Origin: Bombyx mori | Taxonomy: Eukaryota; Arthropoda; Insecta; Lepidoptera; Bombycidae | Direction: 5' to 3' | Assembly (NCBI RefSeq): GCF_030269925.1 | Contig: NC_085128.1 | Coordinates: 3,908,501-3,972,500 of the forward strand | DNA: 64,000 bases | Shown here: in pieces, positions 30,301-38,800 of the stretch | Numbering within the stretch: position 1 is the stretch's first letter | Layout of the letters: each line of letters opens with the position of its first letter | Program-made: the position numbers and the translations under genes | The notes under the pieces: generated by a model | Told to the model about the DNA's origin: nothing | Database searches by the model: none | What the model saw: only the letters and a program-made list of their open reading frames with translations

Positions 30301-33300
30301 CCGACAGTACGGTTTCCGTCACGGTCGCTCAGCTGGCGATCTTCTTGTATACCTTACTCACAGGTGGGCTGAAGCCTTGGAAAGCAAGGGCGAGGCTCTT
30401 GCTGTGAGCCTTGATATCGCGAAGGCCTTCGACAGGGTCTGGCATAGGGCACTTCTATCGAAGTTACCATCTTACGGAATCCCCGAGGGTCTCTGCAAGT
30501 GGATCGCTAGCATTTTGGATGGGCGGAGCATCACGGTCGTTGTAGACGGTGACTGTTCTGATACCATGACCATTAACGCTGGCGTTCCACAAGGTTCGGT
30601 GCTCTCCCCCACGCTTTTCATCCTGTATATCAATGACATGCTGTCTATTGATGGCATGCATTGCTATGCAGATGACAGCACGGGGGATGCGCGATATATC
30701 GGCCATCAGAGTCTCTCTCGGAGCGTGGTGCAAGAGAGACGATCAAAACTTGTGTCTGAAGTGGAGAACTCTCTGGGGCGAGTCTCCGAATGGGGTGAAT
30801 TGAACTTGGTTCAATTCAACCCGATAAAGACACAAGTTTGCGCGTTCACTGCGAAGAAGGACCCCTTTGTCATGGCGCCGCAATTCCAAGGAGTATCCCT
30901 GCAACCTTCCGAGAGTATCGGGATACTTGGGGTCGACATTTCGAGCGATGTCCAGTTTCGGAGTCATTTGGAAGGCAAAGCCAAGTTGGCGTCCAAAATG
31001 CTGGGAGTCCTCAACAGAGCGAAGCGGTACTTCACGCCTGGACAAAGACTTTTGCTTTATAAAGCACAAGTCCGGCCTCGCATGGAGTACTGCTCCCATC
31101 TCTGGGCTGGGGCTCCCAAATACCAGCTTCTTCCATTTGACTCCATACAGAGGAGGGCCGTTCGGATTGTCGATAATCCCATTCTCTCGGATCGTTTGGA
31201 GCCTCTGGGTCTGCGGAGGGACTTCGGTTCCCTCTGTATTTTGTACCGTATGTTCCATGGGGAGTGCTCTGAGGAATTGTTCGAGATGATACCAGCATCT
31301 CGTTTTTACCATCGCACCGCCCGCCACCGGAGTAGAGTTCATCCATACTACCTGGAGCCACTGCGGTCATCCACAGTGCGTTTCCAGAGATCTTTTTTGC
31401 CACGTACCATCCGGCTATGGAATGAGCTCCCCTCCACGGTGTTTCCCGAGCGCTATGACATGTCCTTCTTCAAACGAGGCTTGTGGGGAGTATTAAGCGG
31501 TAGGCAGCGGCTTGGCTCTGCCCCTGGCATTGCTGAAGTCCATGGGCGACGGTAACCACTCACCATCAGGTGGGCCGTATGCCCGTCTGCCTACAAAGGC
31601 AATAAAAAAAAAAAAAAAAAATTAAAATAATAGTTTCGATATTTTGAAATGAAATTTGACCATTGTATTAATAAATTATTATATCTTATTAGTAATGTCG
31701 ATAATAAAATTACCTCATGTCCCGAGAGTATGACCTTAACTTTGGACCAGAGTGGATCTGTGGACATTTTATGCTTTACGAAATATTTGAGTTGTTCATG
31801 TAGGCGTGCCATGAAGACAGTTCCTGGGGTGATGCAATTACTGTCGAATCTCTTCTCTGTAGGCAGAACTTCCCCTGTGTCAACAATTTTTGAGGTTAGT
31901 ACTCAAGCTCATACATCAAGTGTTTACCAATGTGTGAAGTAGAATTTTTCAGATAGAAGGTTTGCACACATATCAAGGGTATCAATTAATGATTTAAAAA
32001 TGAAATTAAATAGAGATAATTAAATAAAATTGATGATCAGAGAAACAGGATCACAAGGTTAAAACATATATTTAAGAGTCCTATAGGGGAGTTGACAGTG
32101 ATACTTCATTGTTCAGAAGATTTAGGTATCTAATCTGTAGTCTATCTCTATCATTCATCTACAATCATAGCAATTTCAAATTATCTTCTTACCTAGCTAC
32201 TTGCATTGTCTTTAAAAGATTTAATAAAATAAACTCTTACCTTTTGCTTTAGCCTCTGCTTCTAAATTTTCTGCCTCTCTAGCAGACCGGAACCTTAAAT
32301 TATTGTTTTCTTAATCATAATATTATTTACATTTGTAAAATTTTACTTTTTTCAATTTACATCAATCATAGGCACACAATTATTATGATCTATGGCACAA
32401 GTCCACTTGTGTTATTCTCATACTAGGAATTACTTTACAATTTTTAATGAAAGGCAATGTGAAATAAAGAACATTAATGATAAACTTTTCTTTGACCGTT
32501 TTCTCGGCAATATATTTTATGTAGAAATTTAAATGTCTAGTAAAAATTAAAGTAAAATATGAATTAATGTTTAAATTGTTGTAATGGGCTTCCAATTATT
32601 TATTCTAGATTAATTAATTTCATTGGTGAAGTGAAGCCTTACTTATAACTGTCCCATTTATAATTTTATTATTATTGTCCATTGACTATACCTTCTGCCT
32701 CTCTGCTGGTTCATCTTCGCTCTAGGTGCAACTCCATCAATAGCCATGAAAAATAATTTTTTTGGCTTGACAATTTGAAATAAAATACTAATATAATGGA
32801 AGACATCAGTGAATATCTTCTCTTCAGTGATACGAAAATGTGGGTTGGAGTCATCAGGATGCGAGCAATTGTGAATGATTCCATTCATGTCTAAATACAT
32901 GTTATCAAAATCTGGAATCTGTAAAAGATTTAATTTCAAACTTTCACTTGGGATTCAATTAATGCTGCACACAAAAAATGGATTTAAAAAAAAGAAACAT
33001 TTTAAATGAAGATAACTCAATTCAAACCATAACTTTTTAGCCTATACCGGCCTACATCTTAGTCAGGTTTATTGACATAAACCTACCACTAACATGGATG
33101 TGTGATTTTCCTCACTTTGGTCAATTTTACCATGTAGTAGTAACTTAACCCTTCAAGAGACTACAATATATTTTAATGTATCAAATGATTTATGGTACTT
33201 GTTTTAATTTAGAATTGTTTGGCTGTTTAGGTTAAGTCTAGACAGGAAGTTGCAAAGTAGATATCCTTAATTTTTACGCTGATTACGTTTTAATATATTG

Positions 33301-33661
33301 AATGTTTTTTTGAATGTTGACTAAATAACTATATTATGAATTTTCTTGTATATTAATTAACGAAATATTTTAAGGTGCTAGTGTCGTAATATTCAGAACC
33401 GGAAGCCATAATCTTTTCACCCTCATATTATCACAAATGATTCAATTCTAGCCAGTTATATTGCACTTATGATAATTTGACAGACAACATTTGAAACAAA
33501 TTTAGTTACATGTCAAAATAAGAACACAGGTGTAAGCACTAATTTCCGCCATTAATAATAGGTAATTTAGTATCTAAATTAATTACCTGATACTGTTTTA
33601 CCAGCTCATTGAGACAAGGATACCTTTCACTGGTATAACGGAAAAATTTTGGGACACCCAT
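304..33661 (-). CDS. XRN1: XRN1 / Pacman 5'-3' exoribonuclease, 29 exons
   Basis: Degrades decapped 5'-monophosphate RNA 5' to 3' in the cytoplasm (P-bodies), after DCP2 and in NMD and miRNA decay. Exons in gene order: 33587-33661, 32692-32918, 32241-32293, 31714-31874, 29415-29579, 28858-29140, 28127-28287, 26902-27006, 26299-26350, 25832-25913, 24217-24409, 23158-23331, 22813-22924, 21763-21941, 20942-21108, 19540-19689, 18925-18992, 18039-18253, 16710-16836, 14813-14940, 14232-14413, 13714-13912, 12445-12704, 12144-12296, 10547-10595, 9539-9612, 7779-7887, 2944-3171, 304-393. Phases agree at every join and the total is 4,221 nt (1,406 aa). The start [15 protein letters not shown] is the family hallmark and has an in-frame TAA five codons upstream. 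The length is below my recollection of human (about 1,700) and Drosophila (about 1,600) XRN1, so a small tail exon may be missed. Least certain joins: exon 13 donor and exons 19/20. Confidence 0.95.
894..1140 (-). mobile_element. Bm1 SINE body
   Basis: 5'-truncated copy. XRN1 intron 28. Confidence 0.85.
1350..1781. repeat. unnamed repeat E, copy 1 (uninterrupted)
   Basis: About 430 bases, TAGGCGCGCGGGTTCAGGTA to GGGGAGGCGGACGGAGGAC, closely matching 5912-6032 plus 6891-7207. It gives the pre-insertion state of the RTE target. It abuts a Bm1 on the right. XRN1 intron 28. Confidence 0.7.
1779..1965 (-). mobile_element. Bm1 SINE, internally shortened
   Basis: Lacks the CATCTACAACGTAAATG segment and sits directly on the edge of repeat E. 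Confidence 0.7.
2448..2898. repeat. repeat C-like degenerate copy
   Basis: ACTAGCGGTCCGCTTCGGCT at the left and TTTATAATATTAGTATAGAA at the right, with the conserved AATCGGTTCAGTAGTTTCGG box. XRN1 intron 28, ending 50 bases short of exon 28. Confidence 0.5.
2944..3171 (-). CDS. XRN1: XRN1 exon 28: Pro/Gln/Asn-rich tail
   Basis: Seventy-six codons starting [20 protein letters not shown], flanked by TTTCAG and a consensus GTAAGT donor, phase 0 on both sides. The low-complexity Pro/Gln/Asn composition fits the disordered C-terminal tail that in metazoan XRN1 contacts decapping and deadenylation factors (family knowledge; no specific motif identified here). Confidence 0.88.
3495..3635 (-). mobile_element. 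jockey 3' end remnant
   Basis: A T-run followed by TTGCCCTTGTAGGC and the inverted 3'UTR. The GGCCCACC motif occurs twice, separated by a T-run, suggesting two insertions in tandem. XRN1 intron 27. Confidence 0.6.
4033..4283 (-). mobile_element. Bm1 SINE body
   Basis: Well preserved; XRN1 intron 27. Confidence 0.85.
4578..4700 (-). mobile_element. Bm1 SINE, degenerate fragment
   Basis: GCTCGCGGCCCATTGACATC to CCTTTAAACCGAAACCC with large gaps. Confidence 0.45.
5167..5407 (-). mobile_element. Bm1 SINE body
   Basis: Well preserved; third Bm1-type copy in the same orientation in intron 27. Confidence 0.85.
5912..7207. repeat. unnamed repeat E, copy 2 (split by RTE)
   Basis: Left part 5912-6041, right part 6882-7207. 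It also has a 20-base stretch (TCATGTCCATTCTGAGGAAT) that copy 1 lacks. XRN1 intron 27. Confidence 0.7.
6033..6890 (-). mobile_element. RTE-type LINE fragment with 9-bp target duplication
   Basis: The minus frame encodes the RT C-terminal half: [10 protein letters not shown] catalytic box, [37 protein letters not shown], then [11 protein letters not shown]. It is flanked by CTTAAGGTA at 6033-6041 and 6882-6890. The right 60 bases read in the opposite sense as the family's 3' end (CACGACCCTCAGCAATGAGG, then GAAGAAGAAG), the same end seen at about 26230 after an RTE-like coding tail. This is the layout of a twin-primed, 5'-inverted insertion. It interrupts a copy of the repeat at 1350-1781. Confidence 0.75.
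7779..16836 (-). CDS. XRN1: XRN1 exons 19-27: D2/D3, SH3-like region and start of tail
   Basis: Residues about 875-1301. Exon 19 begins [14 protein letters not shown] after an acceptor GTGCAG. Its donor (GTCTGT) is weak, but the join to exon 20 restores a CGVTN...[10 protein letters not shown] block that fits XRN1 as I remember it. Exon 20 ends GLNLKFNKK; exon 21 continues [10 protein letters not shown] and ends [12 protein letters not shown]. Exons 22-24 give the SH3-like segment ([13 protein letters not shown] ... VPAGARGT ... ENRLYRMRP). Exons 23 and 27 are strikingly GC-rich (runs coding Ala, Arg, Pro, Gly) against AT-rich introns. Confidence 0.88.
7915..8060 (-). mobile_element. jockey 3' end remnant
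   Basis: Inverted 3'UTR (ATTGCCCTTATAGGCAGACG onward); the GTAGGCAGCGGC box then recurs in opposite sense. XRN1 intron 26. Confidence 0.6.
8105..8545 (+). repeat. unnamed repeat A, copy 1
   Basis: Runs from a GACTTTTTGGCGCGGG start through TTTCTTCAGGTT, AATGTGGGAAAATGAAAC and GACCACCATTTTACTGAGAT, then TTTCAT-rich sequence, to GGTCATAAAATCCCTT. It is the fullest of three copies in this window. Confidence 0.7.
9728..9818 (+). mobile_element. jockey 3' end remnant
   Basis: Only the terminal GGCGACGGTAACCACTCACC to AATAAAAAA part. XRN1 intron 25. Confidence 0.6.
10130..10470 (+). mobile_element. Bm1 SINE, old and degenerate
   Basis: Head GTCGTCGTGGTCTAAAGGAT, then a scrambled body (CAGCTACGAAGCAGTCATGA). 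XRN1 intron 25, 77 bases short of exon 25. Confidence 0.65.
11563..12005 (+). mobile_element. Bm1 SINE, full length
   Basis: tRNA-derived head with intact box A and B features (GTGGCCTAAAGGATAAGAT ... GGTGTTCGAATCC), the conserved body (CTATTTCTGCCGTGAAGCAG; TTATATCTCAAGGTGGGTGG) and an A-tail. The best reference copy in the window. XRN1 intron 24, ending 138 bases short of exon 24. Confidence 0.9.
12807..13535 (-). mobile_element. Bm1 SINE, full length but split by repeat D
   Basis: Body 12807-13094, tRNA-derived head 13389-13535. Confidence 0.85.
13095..13388. repeat. repeat D (CTAGCTGACCCGGC type) inside a Bm1
   Basis: CTAGCTGACCCGGCAGACTT to TTTTTATATAGATAG. Removing it joins the two halves of the Bm1 at 12807-13535 (…ATTATACGA / TGTTATTCC…). 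XRN1 intron 22. Confidence 0.7.
14060..14215 (+). mobile_element. Bm1 SINE 3' half
   Basis: Ends 16 bases before the XRN1 exon 21 boundary, so it lies inside the splice-donor flank of intron 21. Confidence 0.75.
15590..15715 (+). mobile_element. Bm1 SINE 3' tail
   Basis: AAGGTGGGTGACAGTATTTA to AAATAAATAAA; diverged. Confidence 0.65.
15795..15962 (+). mobile_element. jockey 3' end
   Basis: Begins with the codons for [10 protein letters not shown] and ends in an A-tail. XRN1 intron 19. Confidence 0.7.
16425..16630 (-). repeat. repeat family B, 3' part
   Basis: T-run then the inverted GTGAGCTCACGGGGCTC box. XRN1 intron 19. The open frame reaching 16498 from exon 19 runs into it and is not coding. 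Confidence 0.7.
16890..17165. repeat. repeat C (ACTAGCTTCG...CGGCGTCAC type)
   Basis: Inverted relative to 24432-24785. It shares the conserved block around GGACCGATTTTGATGAGACT and a CTGTCTGTCTGT run. XRN1 intron 18, just upstream of the minisatellite. Confidence 0.6.
17203..17652 (+). repeat. 17-bp minisatellite, about 26 units
   Basis: Consensus unit CGCGTTGTATGAGGTCT with scattered variants (TATAAGG, TAGTAGG, CCCGCG, CTCACG). A Bm1 T-tract begins exactly inside the last unit. XRN1 intron 18. Its antisense frame (ARPHTTRDL repeats) is not a gene. Confidence 0.95.
17653..17902 (-). mobile_element. Bm1 SINE body
   Basis: Inserted at the right edge of the minisatellite; ends 136 bases from exon 18. 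Confidence 0.85.
18039..27006 (-). CDS. XRN1: XRN1 exons 8-18: middle domain and D1 region
   Basis: Residues about 376-874. Exons 8-10 encode an acidic variable linker ([11 protein letters not shown]) usual between the two halves of the nuclease. Exon 11 carries [20 protein letters not shown] and exon 12 [14 protein letters not shown] with [10 protein letters not shown], both strongly conserved XRN landmarks. Exons 14-18 continue into the D1 domain (GQYYGCLAT at the end of exon 18). The exon 13 donor is ambiguous: CTAG|GTTACT (used here) and CTA|GTCTAG keep the same phase and differ by two codons. Confidence 0.9.
18280..18550 (+). repeat. repeat family B, 3' part
   Basis: CGTTCTCGTCGAACCCGTCG to an A-run; starts 27 bases beyond exon 18. 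Confidence 0.7.
19755..19885. repeat. short interspersed repeat (GGTGGGGTCGGCACAG type)
   Basis: TCTTCTTTTTCTCCACCTTA, CTAGGTGGGGTCGGCAC and TCTTCCATTCCTTCTATTAG: a motif I associate with widespread arthropod LINE 3' ends. XRN1 intron 15. Confidence 0.45.
20065..20377 (+). mobile_element. jockey LINE 3' fragment
   Basis: Starts at [15 protein letters not shown] and runs to the A-tail, nearly identical to the 30 kb copy. In XRN1 intron 15. Confidence 0.85.
20622..20842 (-). repeat. repeat family B, 5' part with its own A-tail
   Basis: Shares GCATCTGTCAAATATCTTGT and GCGAGATTCAGG with 40445-40620 but ends in a different 3' sequence and poly(T), so it may be a chimera or subfamily. XRN1 intron 15. 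Confidence 0.55.
22030..22290 (+). mobile_element. Bm1 SINE body
   Basis: Well preserved, opposite to XRN1; intron 13. Confidence 0.85.
22375..22525 (-). mobile_element. Bm1 SINE, degenerate
   Basis: GACATGAGGTTAATCTCTCG and GCGGCAGATATAGGCAAGAC remain. Confidence 0.45.
23998..24192. mobile_element. two jockey 3' ends, tail to tail
   Basis: A plus-strand 3' end (23998-24108) meets an inverted one (about 24109-24192) at the A-tail. XRN1 intron 11, ending 25 bases short of exon 11. Confidence 0.65.
24432..24785. repeat. repeat C, second copy
   Basis: Begins in the CCACCCGCCCTCGCTTCG area and runs through CCGTCAAAATCGGTCCAGCC, ACAGACAGACAGACAA and TTTATTTCTATGTATA. XRN1 intron 10. Confidence 0.6.
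24823..25062 (+). mobile_element. Bm1 SINE body
   Basis: A 15-base gap (CTATGGGCTCCAGTA) relative to other copies; intron 10. Confidence 0.8.
25213..25535 (-). repeat. repeat family B
   Basis: Well preserved; XRN1 intron 10. Confidence 0.7.
26095..26280 (+). mobile_element. RTE-type LINE 3' end
   Basis: A decayed C-terminal coding tail ([14 protein letters not shown]...) is followed by CACGACCCTCAGTAATGAGG and a GAGGAGG tail. In XRN1 intron 9, antisense to the gene's direction. Confidence 0.6.
27403..27895 (-). mobile_element. Bm1 SINE, near full length, split by repeat D
   Basis: The head is degenerate (TCCTTTAGACCACGCGACTTC at the right). Older than the 11.6 kb copy by divergence. Confidence 0.75.
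27528..27625. repeat. repeat D, internally deleted, inside a Bm1
   Basis: The ends match 13095-13388, but about 190 bases of the middle are missing. It interrupts the Bm1 at 27403-27895 at a different site from the first case. XRN1 intron 7. Confidence 0.65.
28127..33661 (-). CDS. XRN1: XRN1 exons 1-7: catalytic N-terminal nuclease block
   Basis: Residues 1-375 hold XRN_N and the start of the middle domain. Visible metal-binding acids are D35 (in YLDMNG), D86 (in [15 protein letters not shown]), E176 and E178 (in TPGEGEHK), D206 and D208 (in [10 protein letters not shown]) and D291 (in VGNDFIP). These match the positions known to be essential in the family, so the enzyme should be active. 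Exon 3 (53 nt) encodes the basic helix after MNQQR that lies near the 5'-phosphate pocket in known structures. Intron 4 (29580-31713) carries a 1.6 kb jockey element in the opposite orientation. Confidence 0.95.
30001..31612 (+). mobile_element. jockey-clade LINE, 5'-truncated, intact RT frame
   Basis: The frame is open from about 30006 to the stop near 31555 ([16 protein letters not shown] onward). RT landmarks: [35 protein letters not shown], and the catalytic CYADD. It continues to a Cys-poor C-terminus ending GIAEVHGRR, a 3'UTR (GCATTGCTGAAGTCCATGGG) and a long A-tail. The endonuclease and ORF1 are missing. It lies in XRN1 intron 4, opposite to the gene. The uninterrupted frame suggests a recent insertion; it defines the family used for the fragments below. 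Confidence 0.88.
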
Positions 33662-34023
33662 TTTTGACAATAGTTAACACTGGAACAGTTAACCTTATTT
33701 AGAGATAAACGCTTGCACTAAGTTTATTCACTGTTCGTCACCCACAGGACTGGATATTGCAACACTCCAAGATTATATTCTAAAGTTACAACTTTTGTAA
33801 CTGAGAGTTTAATTTTATAGATTGATTGATCAAATTTTATTTTAATTTTGAGAATCACAGGACGGTACACACACACACCACACGTCACACCATCATAGTT
33901 TAACTGGGTAATTTATGGTCTTCTCTTCATAGATCTTTTGACTTATACGTCAAACTATTAGTAGTAGTTTTACTTTTCCAATTGGAAAGGCAAAGATATC
34001 ATAACATACAGCCTAATCTTTGA

Positions 34024-34322
34024 AAGAAAGTATGAAATGAAATGAAATCGTATGAAATGAGATGAGATGATATGGGATGAAATATAATTTCAGTAAAGTG
34101 GTGGTCATTTACTGAGATTTTTTCAGTGCACTTTTTGGAGGATCCCGAGAAGTTACGTTCAGCGGCTTTGTTTGATTTTCCCACATTTGCACTTTCGCAG
34201 ATGCTAATTAAGTAATAAGCCACTGTTATTACGCATTTAAACCTGAAGAAACACTAAATAGACAAAATAAAACAAATCACACAACCTCTCTCGTCGCGTT
34301 CCCACCAAAAAGTCCGTCAAAT
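34024..34322 (-). repeat. unnamed repeat A, copy 2
   Basis: Inverted relative to the other copies; lacks the AAATCCCTT end. In the XRN1/NF-YB promoter interval, about 360 bases upstream of the XRN1 ATG. An open frame here (ANVGKSNKAAERNFS...) is repeat sequence. Confidence 0.7.
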
Positions 34323-34936
34323 TTCAAGTACACGTTATAAACGTGGTAGTCGTAGTGTTTTTAAATTGATTTAGTATCCAGGGTACCTATAGGTACCTAA
34401 TACCCAGCTTACTGAATTTGGCCCCTTTTTTTTGATTTTCAGATTTTTTTTATTTGTTCATCGTTTGTTTGTTAATGTTCGAATATAAAAATTGTTTGTT
34501 CGTCTTTTATTTAGTTATAATTAATTAAACAAAATGATCACCCTTAAGTTGCCTCCCTTTACTAGATATCTTTATTTTTATCGCTCAGAGTAATTAATTT
34601 TGATCAATTATCGTTTGTTCGACAACTATTGGTGATTGTTCGATTATATAAACAATTATATTCCCAATTATTAATTATTTTATATCTAACAAGCAAACCA
34701 TCACCTCACGCCTACATTGCGCATGCGCCGGTTTTGTCAGTCAGCTGGCAATGACCGTATTTACTAGCGTTTTGATAACAAGTGCGTTTATACTGTCTAA
34801 TTATTTCATAAGTAGATCAAAAAAATATTGAAAGCTTCAACAATACTTCAACAAAAAAATGTCAATATGTGTCAGTCATGTACAACTTTCGTGTTAAAAT
34901 GATACTATTCATTACCACGCAATAGGAGATAGTTTT

Positions 34937-35207
34937 TTGTTTCATTGCTTAGTTGGTTGGACGAGCTCACAGCTCACCTGGTGTTAAATGGTTACTGGAG
35001 CCCATAGACATCTACAACGTAAATGCGCCACCCGCCTTGAGATATAAGTTGTAAGGTCTCAGTATAGTTACAACGGCTGCTCCACCCTTCAAGCCGAAAC
35101 GCATTACTGCTTCACGGCAGAAACAGGGGGGGGGAGTACCTACCCGTCTGGACTCACATGAGGTCCTACCACCAGTAATTACGCAAATTGTAATTTTGCG
35201 TAATTAA
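34937..35207 (-). mobile_element. Bm1 SINE body
   Basis: Contains a G-run (AGGGGGGGGGAG) in place of GGCAGGGTGGTG. Abuts repeat A copy 3 in the promoter interval. Confidence 0.85.
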
Positions 35208-35540
35208 CGGTGGTTTATTAACTTTTTAATATCTGTGAAAGTGCATTAATGTGGGAAAATGAAACAAAGCCGCTTTGACGTAGCTTTTCGGAATCCTTAA
35301 AAAAGTCCACTGAAGAAATCTCAGTAAATGACCACCATTTTACTAAGATTGTATGTCATCCCATATAATTTTATCTCATTTCATTTAAATTCATCCCAGT
35401 TGATTAATGTCTCAAATTAATCATCTTCACTTCATTTCACTCCATAATATCATTTTTCATAAAAATATGAATATAAATTAAAATAAGATATGACTTAAAG
35501 GTCTTAGGTACCAGGTTATAAAATCCCTTAAAAAAAATCA
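35208..35540 (+). repeat. unnamed repeat A, copy 3
   Basis: Starts at AACGGTGGTTTATTAAC directly after a Bm1 and ends at AAATCCCTTAAAAA, about 280 bases before the NF-YB ATG. The missing 5' part suggests the Bm1 landed in or truncated it. Confidence 0.7.
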
Positions 35541-35822
35541 TACGTCAGTCAGTGGTGATTCCATAGATTTTTTACAAAATAAAATAAATCAAGTTCCATT
35601 TACTCAATGTGTGAATAAATATATAAATGTCAATGTAGTTTCAGGCGAACACATCAATTCTTTCTTGATTATTTGAACGAATGATTCAAAGAAGATAGCT
35701 ACTTCTTTCATCCTTGAATACACAATTTTGTAAACACTACGTTACGCTGAGCTGTAAATCCAGCACGCATTTTTTTAATAAGCGTGAACTACTACTAAAG
35801 GTAGATACTAAAATTTCTAATC

Positions 35823-38800
35823 ATGGATAGCGACGAACTTGGAAATGACTTAGTGAGATTGGACAATGGATTTTTGGTAGCGGATGACACATTTGTTGTC
35901 AATTCTGATGATGTGTTAGGTAAACAATTTTCTTAATCGTCTAAGAAGTACATAAACAAAATAATACTTACAAGTTTACTACTATATAATAGTCTTCGTT
36001 GAATATAAACAAATATTTTAAAATCAGAAATTCGAAGAGTTAATATTGGTGCATTCTTTAAGTTTGTATAGAACACTGACCTTCAGTATTTTTGCAGAAG
36101 ATGAAAACAACTCGGACTCTGGGAGTAAGAGCAATGCACCGCTAAGAGAACAGGATAGATTTTTACCAATCGCGAATATAGCTAAAATAATGAAACGGGC
36201 AATACCAGAGAATGGAAAGGTATAAGAATTGCATTAAAAAATATTTTTATCGAAGTACAGTTAGTGTGTTGTAATTTTAGATCTAAAATAGTTTATGGGC
36301 CATATATATAAACTTCAAGTTTAGATATTCTCTTGCATGAATGTGGCATATAGATATATCACATGTTTCTATATTTATTCAATCAATATTAGTAAATATC
36401 ATTGGTAATCCAGATTAATGTGTTCTGCCTGATGTAGAGTTTTTACTGGAACTCATTGACATTATAATGTGAATGCTTCCACTTATCTTGAGGTTATGAT
36501 GTCAGTCTCAGTGGTATTATAAAATGGTTGTCCCAGTAATCCATATCAGGCAGGACTTGTGTCCTGCTCCAACTAGTGCGCCAGGGCTCCAGTTACCAGC
36601 TACTTCCATTTGACTTCATACAGATGATGTCCGTTTCTGCTGTCGAGAATCCCTCATGGATCATTTGAAACCTCTGGGACCTCTTTCATGAATCGCAAAT
36701 TTACTTTTTACAACATCCAAGAGATGAGATGAGTTGATAAAACTAGAACAGTACACATTGAATATGTACCCATTCGTTACTAATTTTGCTTCATGTATTC
36801 TGCACATCCACTGGTACTGATGCATTTCATTTAAAGTTATTTATGAATATCGGTACTAGTGCAGTATAGGAAGTGTTTGTTTGCTGAAAATAAAATTAAT
36901 TTACTGTCGCCTCTCTGCGGAAATACCGCAAAGTGTCACTTGGAGTTGTTTACCTTGCTCTTCAGCTGATTAATCTGCTACATTTACCAAGCACATAAAA
37001 TTACATATTTTAAAGTTGATTTTCAATCATCAGTGTACATCTTTGTTATGTTATTTTGAAAAGTAGATTTATGCTGCATTTACATTCTTCTTAATTCATA
37101 AATAGTATTAATTGATTTACAGATAGCAAAAGATGCAAGGGAATGTGTTCAGGAATGTATATCAGAATTCATATCGTTTGTAACGAGCGAGGCTAGTGAC
37201 AGATGCAAGGTTGAAAAACGCAAGACCATCAACGGGGAAGATGTATTGTTCGCATTGAATACCCTGGGATTTGATAACTACGTGAAACCTTTGCGTTTGT
37301 ACTTGACAAAATATAGAGAAATTGTTATGTCACCAGTAAGTATTAACTTTACGGTAACAGCAATTGTAGTGTGCCTTATATTTAAAATAAATAATAGAAT
37401 TCAAGTATGGGAACAAACAGCTGTTTACTTTTCCACCTAATGTATCAAATAGGTTGTATTGATTATAATTGCAGGTGACCTGAAATTTGCATTCACTCTG
37501 TTTCTGACGATAAAGAATATTTTTCTATCGTCAATATTAATATATGTTCGCAAATTTCAGTGCAACTGCGAGCATGATCAGTACAACCTGCTAAATACGC
37601 CAGGCAAATTTAAAAGGTAAAAATTGCATTACTTCTGTTCATAATTTAATTAGAACAAAGTAGTGTTAATATTATACCGTAGTAGTTAGAACTAGAAAAG
37701 ACATTTGAATGAAAGTAATTATATAAAGAAAATATTTATGTACACTTTAAGTGGGAAGCTGTTGCCCTTCTCATTAGTTACCTCAATTGATTCCTTAGCT
37801 GCTTTCCATTATTACTCATTACCGTAATGCAACTCAAACCCAAAATGTGATATATGACTAGGTTCAAATTTGCGACTTTTTGATTGTGAGACGATTTAAA
37901 TATCACTGTGTGAGAAATATTACACATTAATTATTCAGTGACATTTTTAATGTATTGAAATATAAGTACTAGAGAAATATTTAGAAGTATTTAGAAAAAT
38001 TTAGAACTATGTATACCATTTTTACTGATAAGTAAAGAATAAAATTGTAAAATAATTTTAAGGCCTTATTTGCAGGTCACAATCAACAAATTGAACAAGA
38101 CCATAGTTTTATATAGCGGTGAGTTAGTTTTTTCACTTACTATTATTTATGTAAGATTATTATTAATCACTATTATAATACTATAATATTCCAGCCTGTG
38201 GGATGTGAACATCGGCACAGTTGCTCTACAGAATGCACCAAGCGTCTTATCATTTTAAAAGTTATGATGGAGACAATTACTTGCCCAGAAATTAAACTTA
38301 GTCATTTATTTATTGGGGACAGAGAGATAAGATCATGGTACATCTAGTGTTAAGTGGTTAATGATGCCTGTAAACATTACAATGTTAATGTCACCACCCA
38401 ACTTCAAACTAGACACCCACTCAATTTGATAGTAATTACAAATTGTAATTTTTGTTAGTTTTATTCTATTGCATTATTTCTTAATTGTGAAAGTCGTTTG
38501 TCAACATGAGAAGCATTGATACCTGCCTGCGGGATTAGAGCCACAGCACCGATCGCTCGATACGAATGCACCTCGTCCTTTATCCTTAAGGCCACGATGA
38601 CCTCAAAACAAAAAACTAGAACTGATTGTTTTGAAAATTATTATTTAAATAAATTTAGCATTTGACTGTAATCTATACTAATTCTCGGATTGTGAATGTT
38701 TGATAATCATCTTATTATTATTTTTTGCAGAAGACGGCACGGCCTGTGTTTCAAACGAAAATGAAATCGATACACAAACTGAATCCACCATTCTCTACGT

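Larger units (their letters stand above)
33662..35822. promoter_or_regulatory. divergent XRN1 / NF-YB promoter interval
   Basis: The two start codons are 2.16 kb apart and transcribed away from each other. Each ATG has an in-frame upstream stop (TAA for XRN1, TAG for NF-YB). No clear TATA box or transcription start could be assigned. The interval contains two oppositely oriented copies of an unnamed repeat (34024-34322 and 35208-35540) and a Bm1 SINE, so the promoters must lie in the unique flanks or within repeat sequence. Confidence 0.55.

Noticed and set aside
30743..31342. 199-residue antisense ORF
   Set aside because: Shadow of the jockey RT frame on the other strand.
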